Source of the DNA: Halomonas chromatireducens
GTDB lineage: Bacteria; Pseudomonadota; Gammaproteobacteria; Pseudomonadales; Halomonadaceae
Length of the DNA stretch: 64,000 nt
NCBI RefSeq assembly: GCF_001545155.1
Contig: NZ_CP014226.1
Coordinates: 2,966,345-3,030,344, forward strand
Direction of reading: 5' to 3'
Below the pieces are notes generated by a model that did not search any database, was not told the DNA's origin, and was given only the letters and a program-made list of their open reading frames with translations. Below, one piece after another: positions 39,102 to 47,672 of this stretch. Numbering within the stretch: position 1 is the first letter of the stretch; the number at the start of each line of letters is the position of its first letter. The translations under genes were made by a program, and so were the position numbers.

Positions 39102-40535
39102 TCAGGCTTCGGCTTCCCAGCCGCCACCCAACGCCTTGAACAGCGTGGCGGTGGCGGTCAGGCGGTCGCGCATCGCCTCCGACAGCGCCAGCTCCGCCGA
39201 GAGCAGTGCCCGCTGGGCATCGAGCAGTTCGATAAAGCCGACGAATCCTTCCCGATAGCGCACTTCCGCCAGCTCCAGGGTACGCGCCAGTGCCTCCACC
39301 TGGGCGCGTGTCGCCTCGATGCGCTCGCCACTGGTCTCGAAGATGACCAGCGCGTTGCGGACCTCGTTGAACGCCTGGTTCACCGTAGCGCGGTATTGAA
39401 CCTCGGCCTGGGCGGCCAGCGCTTCGGCAGTCTCGACCCGGGAGCGAGAGCGCCCGAAATCGAATAGCGGCCCCATGACCGTGGCGGAGAGCCCCCAGGT
39501 CTGGGCGGCGGTAGTGAACAGGTCGCTGCTGTCCCCTGCCGCGGTGCCCAGGAAGCCGCCCAGGTTGAGGGTGGGCAGGCGGCTCGCCTCGGCGACGCCG
39601 ATGGAGGCATTGGCCGCGATCAGCCCCGCCTCGGCGGAGCGGATATCCGGCCGACGCTGCAGCAGGCTGGAAGGCAGTACGGCAGGCACACTGTCGGGCA
39701 GCACGATATCCGCCAGCTGGGTGTCTCCGAAATCGAGCTCGTCCATCAGCTCCGCCGGGCTCATTCCCACCAGGATGGCCAGCGCACCCTCAAGCATCCT
39801 GACCCGCTGCTTCTGGCCGGGCAGTTGGGCACGGGTGGTTTCCAGCTCCGACTGGGCCTGACGCAGGGCCAGCTCACCGGTCTCGCCGGAGTCGAAGCGA
39901 ATCTGCTCGATCCGGTAGGTCTCCTCACGGGACGCCACCGTCTCCTCGGTGATTCGCAGCTGACGCTCAGCGTTGCGCAGGTCGAAGTAGGTGGCCACCA
40001 CATCGGCGATCACGTTCAGCCGCACCGCATCACGGGCGAACTCGCTCTGCTCGAGCAGAGCCTCGGAGGCCTCGCGCTCGCGATCCAGCCGGCCCCAGAG
40101 ATCGAGCTCATAATTGAGCACACCGGCCAGCGAAAACAGGTTGCCGGTAGAGCTCTGCCCCAGCGGGGAGGCCGTGCCGGGTGTGCGCTCCCGCGAAGCC
40201 TCGGCCTGGGCGCCCACCGAGGGCAACTGCTCGGCCCGGGCCAGCCCCAGGCGCGCCCGCGCCTCTTCGATGCGCGCCAGCTGCAGGCGAATATCCAGAT
40301 TGTCGTCGACCGCCCGCTCGACCAGCCTGTCCAATGACGGGTCCTCGAAGCGGGACCACCAGCTCTGCCACTCCTGGCGGGCCTCGGCGGAGAGCATCAC
40401 ATGCTCGGGCCACTCGTCGGGCAGCGCCAGCTCGGGGGCCCGGTAGTCGGGCCCCATGGCACAGCCGGCCAGCAGTACCGTGGCCAATGCCAGCGCGGGC
40501 AGGCGACCGGTGCGAATCAGTGAGCGGTTACGCAT
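39102..40535 (-). CDS. RND efflux outer-membrane lipoprotein (OprM/NodT type)
   Basis: 477 residues. Signal peptide with lipobox LLAGC near residue 25, then [10 protein letters not shown], the usual start of OprM-like channels. Two repeats of the long coiled-coil helices are recognisable ([20 protein letters not shown] and [60 protein letters not shown]). It forms the trimeric exit duct. The start overlaps the end of the pump gene by eight bases, so the three genes form one operon. Confidence 0.95.
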   Translation of the reverse strand: MRNRSLIRTGRLPALALATVLLAGCAMGPDYRAPELALPDEWPEHVMLSAEARQEWQSWWSRFEDPSLDRLVERAVDDNLDIRLQLARIEEARARLGLARAEQLPSVGAQAEASRERTPGTASPLGQSSTGNLFSLAGVLNYELDLWGRLDREREASEALLEQSEFARDAVRLNVIADVVATYFDLRNAERQLRITEETVASREETYRIEQIRFDSGETGELALRQAQSELETTRAQLPGQKQRVRMLEGALAILVGMSPAELMDELDFGDTQLADIVLPDSVPAVLPSSLLQRRPDIRSAEAGLIAANASIGVAEASRLPTLNLGGFLGTAAGDSSDLFTTAAQTWGLSATVMGPLFDFGRSRSRVETAEALAAQAEVQYRATVNQAFNEVRNALVIFETSGERIEATRAQVEALARTLELAEVRYREGFVGFIELLDAQRALLSAELALSEAMRDRLTATATLFKALGGGWEAEA

Positions 40536-43500
40536 GGGTCGGCTCCTCGCCCTGACGGCTTGCCTTGCGATCGCGACGCCAGGACCCCAGATCCTCCAAC
40601 AGCTTGTAGGCCAGCGGCACGAAGATCAGGGCCAGGGAGCTTGCCAACAGCATCCCGCCGACTACCACGGTGCCGATTTCCTGTCGGCTGGCAGCCCCCG
40701 CGCCGGTGGCGAAGACCAGCGGCAGCGAGCCGATGATGAAGGTCAACGCCGTCATCAGGATCGCCCGGAAGCGCTGCTGTGCCGCGGCCAGTGCCGCATC
40801 GGTCGAGCTCATCCCGGCGCGCCGGTTCTGAGCGGCAAACTCGACGATCAGGATGGCGTTCTTGGCGGCCAGGCCAATCAGCACCAGCAGCCCCACCTGG
40901 AAGTAGACATCATTGGGGAAGCCGCGCAGCATCGCCGCCAGCGCCGCTCCCAGCACGCCGAACGGCACCGCCGTCACCACCGCCAACGGCAGTGTCAGCC
41001 GCTCGTACTGGGCCGCCAGGATCAGCAGCACCATGATCATGCCGAGGCCGAAGGCCAGCCCGCCGGCACCGGCGGCGGCGTCAAGCTGAAACGCCTCGCC
41101 GATCCAGCCGAGCTGGGTGTTGCCCTGGTCCAGTACCTGCGCCGCCACCTCGTCCATGGCCGCCTTGGCCTGGCCGGTGGTGTAGCCCGGCGCCGCGTCG
41201 GCCATGAACTTGGCCGCCGGATAGACATTGAAGCGGTTGATGATGTCCGGCCCCGGCTCGCGCTCGAGGGTCACCAGCGAACTCAGCGGCAACATTTCAC
41301 CATACTCCGAGCGCACGAAGACCTTGTTGAGGTCCTCCGGCTGGCTGCGGAACTCGCCCTCCGACTGCAGGTTGACCTGCCAGTTGCGGCCGGCCAGGGT
41401 GAAGTCGTTGACGTAGAGTGCGCCGAAGGTGCTCTGCATGGTCTCGAAGATCTGGTTGATCGGCACACCCATTGCACGCGCCTTCTCACGGTCCACCTCG
41501 GCGGTGAAGCGGGGAATGCTGGTATCAAGGGTGGTGCGGGCGTTGGACAGTTCGGGCCGCTCGTTGGCGGCTGCCGCCAGCTCGCCGGCGATCGCCTGGA
41601 TCTCCTGGGGCGTGGAATCACCGCGAACCTGCAGGTAGCCCTCTACGCCCCCGGTCAGCGACAGCCCCATGATCGGCGGCGGGGTGAAAGCGAACACGTT
41701 GGCTTCCGCGATGCCGGCGCCCATGCCCATGATGCGGCCGGTGAGCGACTGCGCGTCCTGACCCGGCCCGCGGCGATCGTCCCAGTCCGCCAGGTTAGCG
41801 AAACCCACCCCGGTATTGCTGCGCAGCGAGCCGGCGATGATGTCGAAACCGGCAAAGCTGGTGAATTCATCGACCTCGTCCATCTCGGTGAGCATGGCCG
41901 AGACCCGGTCGCGCACGGCCTCCGTGCGACCCAGCGCCGAGACGGCCGGCAGTTGATAGACCACAAGCGCCACACCCTGATCCTCCTGAGGCACCAGGCC
42001 CGGGGGCAGACGGCTCAGAGAGAACAGCGTCAGGGCGAGCACGCCGATGAACAGCAGCACGCCGATCACCGCGTGGCGCAGCAGCTTGCTCACCAGCCAG
42101 CTGAAACCACGGGTCAAGCGGTCGAAGCCGGCATTGAACCACTGGAACGGCTTGGCCACGGTGTGAGACTGCTTGTCGAGCAGCATGGCGCACATGGCCG
42201 GCGTCAGTGTCAGCGCCACGACGCCGGATACCACCACCGAGATGGCGATGGTCACCGCGAACTGGCGATAGAGCTCACCGGTTAGGCCACCGAGGAACGT
42301 TACCGGGGCAAATACCGCCACCAGCACCAGCGTCGATGACACCACCGCACCGGCCACCTGTTTCATGGTCTCGATGGAGGCCTCACGGGCGCGCATGCCC
42401 TGCTCGTTGATCAGGCGGTCGACGTTTTCCAGCACAATGATGGCGTTGTCCACCACGATGCCGATGGCCAGGACCAGGCCGAACAGGGTCAAGAGATTGA
42501 CCGAGAAGCCCAGTGCCAGCATGCCGGCGAAGGTACCGATCAGCGATACCGGAATGGCGATCACGGGGATCAAGGTGGCCCGCAGGTGCTGCAGGAACAT
42601 GAAGGTGACCAGTACCACCAGCCCCACCGCCATCAGCAGTGTGATGAACACCTCGCGTATGGAGATCTCGACGAACTCGGTGGTGTCGTAAGGCACGGTA
42701 TATTCGACACCCTCGGGGAAGCGATCGGCCACGGCGTCCAGCGCCTCGCGCACCGCAGTGGCGGTCTCCAGGGCATTGGCCCCCGGCTGCAGGTAGACGC
42801 CCATGGGCACCGCCGCCTGCCCGTTGTAGGTGGCAGTAAAGGCGTAGTTCTGGGCACCCAGCTCGGCGCGGGCCACGTCGCCAAGGCGCAGGGTGCCGCC
42901 CTCTTCATCGGCGCGCAGGATGATGCGTTCGAACTCCTCGGGATCGGAGAGCTGGCCGCGTGTCGTCACCGTGAAGGTGAAGGCCTGGTCCTCGGGCGAT
43001 GGCTCTGCCCCCAGCCGGCCGGCGGCGAACTGGGCGTTCTGCTCGCGAATGGCGCCGGCCACCTCGGAAGGCGTCAGGTCGTACTGGGCGAGCTTGTCCG
43101 GAGAGAGCCAGATGCGCATCGAATAGTCCTGCGCGCCGAACAGCGAGGCGTCCCCCACGCCCGGGATCCGTACCAGCTCGTCGAGTACGTTGAGCAGTGC
43201 GTAGTTGGAGATGAAAAGCGGATCCTGGCTGCCATCCGGCGAATACATCACCGGTACCATCAGCAAGTTGGTGGAGCGTGCCTCGACACGAACCCCCTGG
43301 TTACGCACCTGCTGGGGTAGCCGGGCCGTGGCGGCCTGCACCCGGTTGTTGACGTTGATCGCCGCCTGGTCTGGATCGGTCCCCATCTCGAAGGACACGG
43401 TGATCTGCAGACTGCCGGCGTCGGTGGCACTCGACTCCATGTAGAGCATGTTGTCGACGCCGTTGATCTCCTGCTCCAGCGGTGCGGCCACCGCCTCGGC

Positions 43501-43674
43501 AATCACCTCGGCGCTGGCACCGGGATACTGGGCCTGGACCACCACCTGAGGCGGCACCACGTCGGGGTACTGCTCCACCGGTAGCGCCCGCAGGGCGGCA
43601 AGGCCGGCCAGCACGATGATGAGGGAGATGACCGAGGCAAAGATCGGCCGATCGATGAATAGCCTTAACATCAT
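40528..43674 (-). CDS. RND efflux pump, inner-membrane permease (AcrB/MexB type)
   Basis: 1048 residues, normal length, with 12 membrane helices in two halves and two large periplasmic loops. [20 protein letters not shown] opens the protein; proton-relay region reads [14 protein letters not shown], where AcrB has two adjacent Asp (VDD), so one is Asn here; the lysine of [14 protein letters not shown] is present. It exports drugs, bile-salt-like amphiphiles or solvents using the proton gradient. It overlaps both neighbours by a few bases (ATGA with the fusion protein gene). Confidence 0.96.
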   Translation of the reverse strand: MMLRLFIDRPIFASVISLIIVLAGLAALRALPVEQYPDVVPPQVVVQAQYPGASAEVIAEAVAAPLEQEINGVDNMLYMESSATDAGSLQITVSFEMGTDPDQAAINVNNRVQAATARLPQQVRNQGVRVEARSTNLLMVPVMYSPDGSQDPLFISNYALLNVLDELVRIPGVGDASLFGAQDYSMRIWLSPDKLAQYDLTPSEVAGAIREQNAQFAAGRLGAEPSPEDQAFTFTVTTRGQLSDPEEFERIILRADEEGGTLRLGDVARAELGAQNYAFTATYNGQAAVPMGVYLQPGANALETATAVREALDAVADRFPEGVEYTVPYDTTEFVEISIREVFITLLMAVGLVVLVTFMFLQHLRATLIPVIAIPVSLIGTFAGMLALGFSVNLLTLFGLVLAIGIVVDNAIIVLENVDRLINEQGMRAREASIETMKQVAGAVVSSTLVLVAVFAPVTFLGGLTGELYRQFAVTIAISVVVSGVVALTLTPAMCAMLLDKQSHTVAKPFQWFNAGFDRLTRGFSWLVSKLLRHAVIGVLLFIGVLALTLFSLSRLPPGLVPQEDQGVALVVYQLPAVSALGRTEAVRDRVSAMLTEMDEVDEFTSFAGFDIIAGSLRSNTGVGFANLADWDDRRGPGQDAQSLTGRIMGMGAGIAEANVFAFTPPPIMGLSLTGGVEGYLQVRGDSTPQEIQAIAGELAAAANERPELSNARTTLDTSIPRFTAEVDREKARAMGVPINQIFETMQSTFGALYVNDFTLAGRNWQVNLQSEGEFRSQPEDLNKVFVRSEYGEMLPLSSLVTLEREPGPDIINRFNVYPAAKFMADAAPGYTTGQAKAAMDEVAAQVLDQGNTQLGWIGEAFQLDAAAGAGGLAFGLGMIMVLLILAAQYERLTLPLAVVTAVPFGVLGAALAAMLRGFPNDVYFQVGLLVLIGLAAKNAILIVEFAAQNRRAGMSSTDAALAAAQQRFRAILMTALTFIIGSLPLVFATGAGAASRQEIGTVVVGGMLLASSLALIFVPLAYKLLEDLGSWRRDRKASRQGEEPTHA

Positions 43675-44942
43675 GCCTCCTCGTCGGCCTGGACATCGGC
43701 CTCGGCGTCGTCAGGCCCAAGTTCGGCGCCAGACGTCTCTCCGGCAGAAGCCTCGGCATTTGCCGCTTCCTCCAGGGCCTCTTCGTGGCTCTCGACCTCA
43801 TTGGCCTGAACCGGCATGCCGTCCTGCAGGGCGACCTGACCGTTGACCACAAGACGATCGCCCGGCTCGAGCCCCGCCAGCACCACCTGACGGCTATCGA
43901 CAACGGGGCCCAGCTCGACGGTGCGCGATTGGGCGGTATCATCGACCACCACGAAGACGCTCGCCCCCTCGGGACCCTGGCCCACCGCCTCCTGAGGAAT
44001 CAGGAAGACATCGTCGAGGGTCTGCACTTTCAGCTTGATACGCACGAACTGCCCGGGCACGACATCGCCGTCGGCGTTGGGAAAGACGGCCCGGGCCGAG
44101 ACGCTGCCAGTGCGAGGGTCGATGGTGCTGGCGGTGAAGTCGACGATGCCGGACTCGGTGTACTCGCTGCCATCGGGCAGGATCAGCAGCGCCTCCCGCT
44201 GATGCTCTCCACCACTGGCGGCCATGGCCCGGCGAGCGGTGCGCTGCAGGGTGGCGTCGCCCTCGGGCAGCGAGAAGCGCACGTGGACGGGGTCCTGCTG
44301 GGTCACGGTGGTCAGGAGCGTGCCCCGCTCGATCAGGCTGCCTTCCGGGAAGCTCTCGAGCCCGGTCATCCCGGCCAGGGGAGCCCGCACCTCGGTATAG
44401 TCGAGATTCAGCTCGGCATTTGCCACCCCGGTCTCGGTGAGCGCGAAGCGTGCCTCGGCCAGTTCGCGAGCCGACAGCGCCGTGTCACGCTCACGCTCGC
44501 TGACCGCATTCTGGTTGTAGAGCGTCGAGATACGCTGCCACTCGCGCCGGGCCTGGTTCAACTCCGCCTGGGCATTGGCGCGCTCTGCCTGCGCCCGCTG
44601 AAGCTCGATCTCATAGGGCTCGCGGTCGATGTGAAACAGCGGCTCGCCCTCCTCGACCACCTGGCCCTCCGTATAGAGGCGCTCCTCGAGGATGCCCTGC
44701 ACCCGCGCACGCACTTCCACCTCCCGGGAGCCACGCACACGGGCGGCATACTCCTCGACCACATCGACCGAGCGCGGCTCGACTCCGAGTACGCTGACCT
44801 GGGGCGGGGGACGCTCGCCGCCTCCCATGGCGCCACCACCGGCGTTGTCGCCCTGCTCGCAGCCCGCGAGCAGTGTGGCCAGCAGCACAAGCGCCAGAAT
44901 CCATTTCACGGGGGCACTCCCTCCCGGGGGTGACTGATGCAT
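43671..44942 (-). CDS. RND efflux periplasmic adaptor (AcrA/MexA type) lipoprotein
   Basis: 423 residues from ATG 44942, behind GGAGATC. Lipobox LLAGC follows the signal helix. The barrel-sandwich hybrid ([34 protein letters not shown]) surrounds a helical hairpin, then the beta barrel and membrane-proximal domain ([14 protein letters not shown]). The C-terminus has an added Glu/Ala-rich acidic tail of about 60 residues, in keeping with a halophile. First gene of the three-gene operon. Confidence 0.95.
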   Translation of the reverse strand: MHQSPPGGSAPVKWILALVLLATLLAGCEQGDNAGGGAMGGGERPPPQVSVLGVEPRSVDVVEEYAARVRGSREVEVRARVQGILEERLYTEGQVVEEGEPLFHIDREPYEIELQRAQAERANAQAELNQARREWQRISTLYNQNAVSERERDTALSARELAEARFALTETGVANAELNLDYTEVRAPLAGMTGLESFPEGSLIERGTLLTTVTQQDPVHVRFSLPEGDATLQRTARRAMAASGGEHQREALLILPDGSEYTESGIVDFTASTIDPRTGSVSARAVFPNADGDVVPGQFVRIKLKVQTLDDVFLIPQEAVGQGPEGASVFVVVDDTAQSRTVELGPVVDSRQVVLAGLEPGDRLVVNGQVALQDGMPVQANEVESHEEALEEAANAEASAGETSGAELGPDDAEADVQADEEA

Positions 44943-45029
44943 AAAAGATCTCCGCTGCATATCGTGGTTCGTCAGGGGCAACACGCCCAACAGCAGGGGG
45001 TCGCATGGCGGGTTATTAGCGTGCGACGG

Positions 45030-45049
45030 ATTATAGCTACAACCTTGTA
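45030..45049 (-). promoter_or_regulatory. Promoter and likely TetR operator of efflux operon
   Basis: On the minus strand TATAAT (45035-45030) is a perfect -10 element about 90 bases upstream of the adaptor start. Next to it, TACAACCTTGTA (45038-45049) is a palindrome (TACAA-CC-TTGTA), followed by TACATAC-like sequence, as in AcrR/TtgR operators. No good -35 hexamer is seen at 17 bases, which suggests dependence on regulation. Confidence 0.5.
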
Positions 45050-45181
45050 TGTATACTAGCCTTGCACAAGGTCTCCGCGCCTTGGCCAAATTCGCCTTGC
45101 CTCCCCTCAAGTGAGGTGAGGCAAGTGAAGGGGAAACAGACTATGCTGCATAGCAGCATAGCTGATTTCACGGAGAGACCC

Positions 45182-46120
45182 ATGGATGCACTGGAACTGG
45201 TTCCACTGCGAGGGCTGGAAGTAGCGGTACGCATCTGGCACCCCGACGCACCGAGAACCGTGATTGCCTGGCATGGCCTGGCACGCCACGGCGGCGATTT
45301 CGAAGGCTTCGCCCGGGCGCTTGGTCCTGAATGGCGAGTCCTGGCGCCGGACACCCCGGGGCGCGGACTCTCAAGCTGGTCGCCCATTCCGGCCCAGGAC
45401 TACCTCTATCACCGCTACAAGAAAGTGGCGCTGGCTGTGCTGGATCACTTCTCGCTGGAACAGGTTCCCTGGGTAGGCACGTCCATGGGTGGGCTGCTGG
45501 GAATGCTGCTGGCGGCCGAGCCCGACAGCGCCCATCGCATCGAACGACTGGTGCTCAACGACGTGGGGCCCGAACTGAATACCGACGGCCTGACGCAGCT
45601 GGCCCTCTATTTCGGCAGGCCGCACCGTTTCGCCACCTTCGGCCAGTTGGAGACGGAGCTGCGCAGCCACTATGGCGGCTTCGGCATCGAGGGCGATGAC
45701 GCCTGGCGCCAGCTGGCACTGGGCAGCGCCCGACGCCTGCCCGACGGCAGCTGGACCTACCACTACGATCCACGGATCGGCGAACAATTCATCTATGACA
45801 CGCCTCGCAACAGCTGGGCCGACTGGCGGGCGATCCGCTGCCCGCTGATGGTGATACGTGGTGCGGAATCTCCCCTGCTGGATGCCGACAGCGTCCTGAG
45901 CATGGCTGAGGCGCAGCCCGGCCTGGTCTCCCTGGAGGTGCCCGGCTGCGGCCATGCCCCCATGCTCGACCGTGACAGCCAGGTCGCCCCCATCGCCGAG
46001 TTTCTCGCCCACCCCCACCGGCAACGACTGCCGCTCCGGCCACAGCGCCTCGAGAATTCCTGGTGGCAACGCATGCTTAGTTGGGCGAGGAGGCGGGAAA
46101 ACCGCTTGAAGGCCCGCTAG
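45182..46120 (+). CDS. Alpha/beta hydrolase
   Basis: 312 residues from ATG 45182, behind GGAGAGACCC; earlier in-frame ATGs have no site. Typical features: AWHGLARHGGDFEGFARAL (oxyanion region), the nucleophile elbow VGTSMGGLLGMLL, acid in RGAESPLLDADS and the final His in VPGCGHAPML. Substrate unknown; the pattern fits esterases or C-C hydrolases. It is divergent from the efflux operon. The C-terminal extension is basic (RRRENRLKAR). Confidence 0.85.
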   Translation: MDALELVPLRGLEVAVRIWHPDAPRTVIAWHGLARHGGDFEGFARALGPEWRVLAPDTPGRGLSSWSPIPAQDYLYHRYKKVALAVLDHFSLEQVPWVGTSMGGLLGMLLAAEPDSAHRIERLVLNDVGPELNTDGLTQLALYFGRPHRFATFGQLETELRSHYGGFGIEGDDAWRQLALGSARRLPDGSWTYHYDPRIGEQFIYDTPRNSWADWRAIRCPLMVIRGAESPLLDADSVLSMAEAQPGLVSLEVPGCGHAPMLDRDSQVAPIAEFLAHPHRQRLPLRPQRLENSWWQRMLSWARRRENRLKAR

Positions 46121-46138
46121 CCCGAGGCCATGACGGCA

Positions 46139-46573
46139 CTACTCTCCCCGGGGGCGGCTGCGGATTACCGAGCCCCCCGGGTGGGTCTCGATGCGGCTGC
46201 CGCTTTTCACGCGGCTACGCGTGATCGTGCCGCCGGCATGAGACTCGATGCGCGTGCCTTCCCGGCGCGCCTCGCCGTCGGGGCGCTGCCTGGCCACATC
46301 GTCGCGCCACATACCATGCCGCTGGAACACGCCCGGCGGGCTCGGCGGGTGGGGCGGCGACGGTGCCCGATGCCAGTACCCCTGCTGCCAAGGCAGCAGT
46401 GGGCCGGGCAGCACCACCGAGACCGGCGGCTGATGAGGCACATCGATCACCAGGTAGGGGGGGTGCCAGTAGACGTCCTGGTCACCCGATGCCGTCGACG
46501 CCTCGTCGGCGAGGACGCAAATCGGCAGCACCAGGAGCAGTAGCAGCGGCAACCGCCTGACGAGCGTGTACAT
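46139..46573 (-). CDS. Small exported protein with a repeated RIE-H-GG motif
   Basis: 144 residues. Start at ATG 46573 is fixed by AAGGAGAGCGTC. A signal peptide (LPLLLLLVLPICVLADEAST) is followed by a Pro/Trp/His-rich part (YWHPPYLVIDVPHQPPVSVV). The last 40 residues contain a repeat: GTRIESHAGGTITRSR and GSRIETHPGGSVIRSR. I do not recognise a family. Probably periplasmic. It ends close to the convergent hydrolase gene. Confidence 0.75.
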   Translation of the reverse strand: MYTLVRRLPLLLLLVLPICVLADEASTASGDQDVYWHPPYLVIDVPHQPPVSVVLPGPLLPWQQGYWHRAPSPPHPPSPPGVFQRHGMWRDDVARQRPDGEARREGTRIESHAGGTITRSRVKSGSRIETHPGGSVIRSRPRGE

Positions 46574-46658
46574 GACGCTCTCCTTCACATTCCTGCAGGC
46601 GGTGCGTCCGCCCGATATCAATATCAGTATAGGCCAGGAACGGGGGTCGCCTGCCCGA

Positions 46659-47501
46659 TCAGCCGCCCGACTCGACCCTGGCCGTGGCTCGGGCAACCGC
46701 ATCGCGATATCCCCCACCGAACAGCAACAGATGGTTGAGTAGCGGGTAGAGCTGAAACAATGCCTCGCGCCGCGACCAGTCATCGGGCCGGTTTCCCTCC
46801 CAGTAGGCCTCGAAGAAGGCGTCAGGGGGCGAGCCGAACAGCGTCAGCATGGCCAGATCCACTTCGGGATAGTGGCAATAGACCGCCGGGTCGATGATCG
46901 CCGGCCCACGCGGGGTGTACAGCACATTGCCCGACCAGAGGTCGCCATGCACCAGGCTCGCCGGCACATCGGGCAGCCACGCTTCCAGCCCATGGGCAAT
47001 ACGCTCGATCCGTTCACGCAGGCAGGCATCCAACAGCCCGCGCTCATGGCAGGCCCTTGCCAGAGGCAGCAGGCGCCGCTCGCGCTGAAAATTCCGGCCA
47101 TCGGCGAGAGAGGCATTGGGCTGGGGCGTGCGCCCACAGGCGTTGTCCCGTGGCCAGCCGTGCTCGGCTGCAGTGTGGCCGTGGAGATGGCGCAGCCCCT
47201 CTCCCAGGGCCGCTGCACTGGCCGTAGAGGGCGACATACGCTCGAGGGCTTCCATTACCAACCAGCCGTCGCCCAGTGCCAGCACCTCGGGTACCAACAG
47301 CGACGTTCCCGTCTCGCGCAGGGCACGCAGCCCATCGGCCTCCCCATCCAGCCGGGTGGAGTCGTCACGCTTGATCACCACAGTTTTCTGACGGGTCTCC
47401 AGCCAATAGACGGCGGCGATATCGCCACCGCTCAACGGAAGTGGCTCGCCCTGCGGATCGAGTCCGGCGCCTTTCAGCAGCGAGGTCAATGTACTTTCCA
47501 T
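46659..47501 (-). CDS. Fructosamine-kinase-like aminoglycoside-phosphotransferase-fold protein
   Basis: 280 residues from ATG 47501, behind GAGAGGGG. Kinase features: KTVVIKRDD (ATP-binding lysine), catalytic loop VHGDLWSGNVLY and IIDPAVYCHYPEVDLAMLTLFG, which is the pattern of fructosamine kinase/ketosamine-3-kinase family proteins (YniA-like). Predicted to phosphorylate glycated proteins or amino-sugar compounds so that they break down. It is divergent from the large acyl-activating gene at 47673. Confidence 0.9.
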   Translation of the reverse strand: MESTLTSLLKGAGLDPQGEPLPLSGGDIAAVYWLETRQKTVVIKRDDSTRLDGEADGLRALRETGTSLLVPEVLALGDGWLVMEALERMSPSTASAAALGEGLRHLHGHTAAEHGWPRDNACGRTPQPNASLADGRNFQRERRLLPLARACHERGLLDACLRERIERIAHGLEAWLPDVPASLVHGDLWSGNVLYTPRGPAIIDPAVYCHYPEVDLAMLTLFGSPPDAFFEAYWEGNRPDDWSRREALFQLYPLLNHLLLFGGGYRDAVARATARVESGG

Positions 47502-47672
47502 GGCCCCTCTCTTCTTCGGACGATGTGTGGGTGTGTTGATGGTCTTCGGCAGTAGAACGCCTGTCAAAGGCGTGCATCGGGTGACGCGAACAACGCAGGC
47601 GTTATACAACCTGGCACCCGAACGCCTACAGTGAAGCACAGGATACGCAGGGAGGATGACGAGAGGTGCCGA

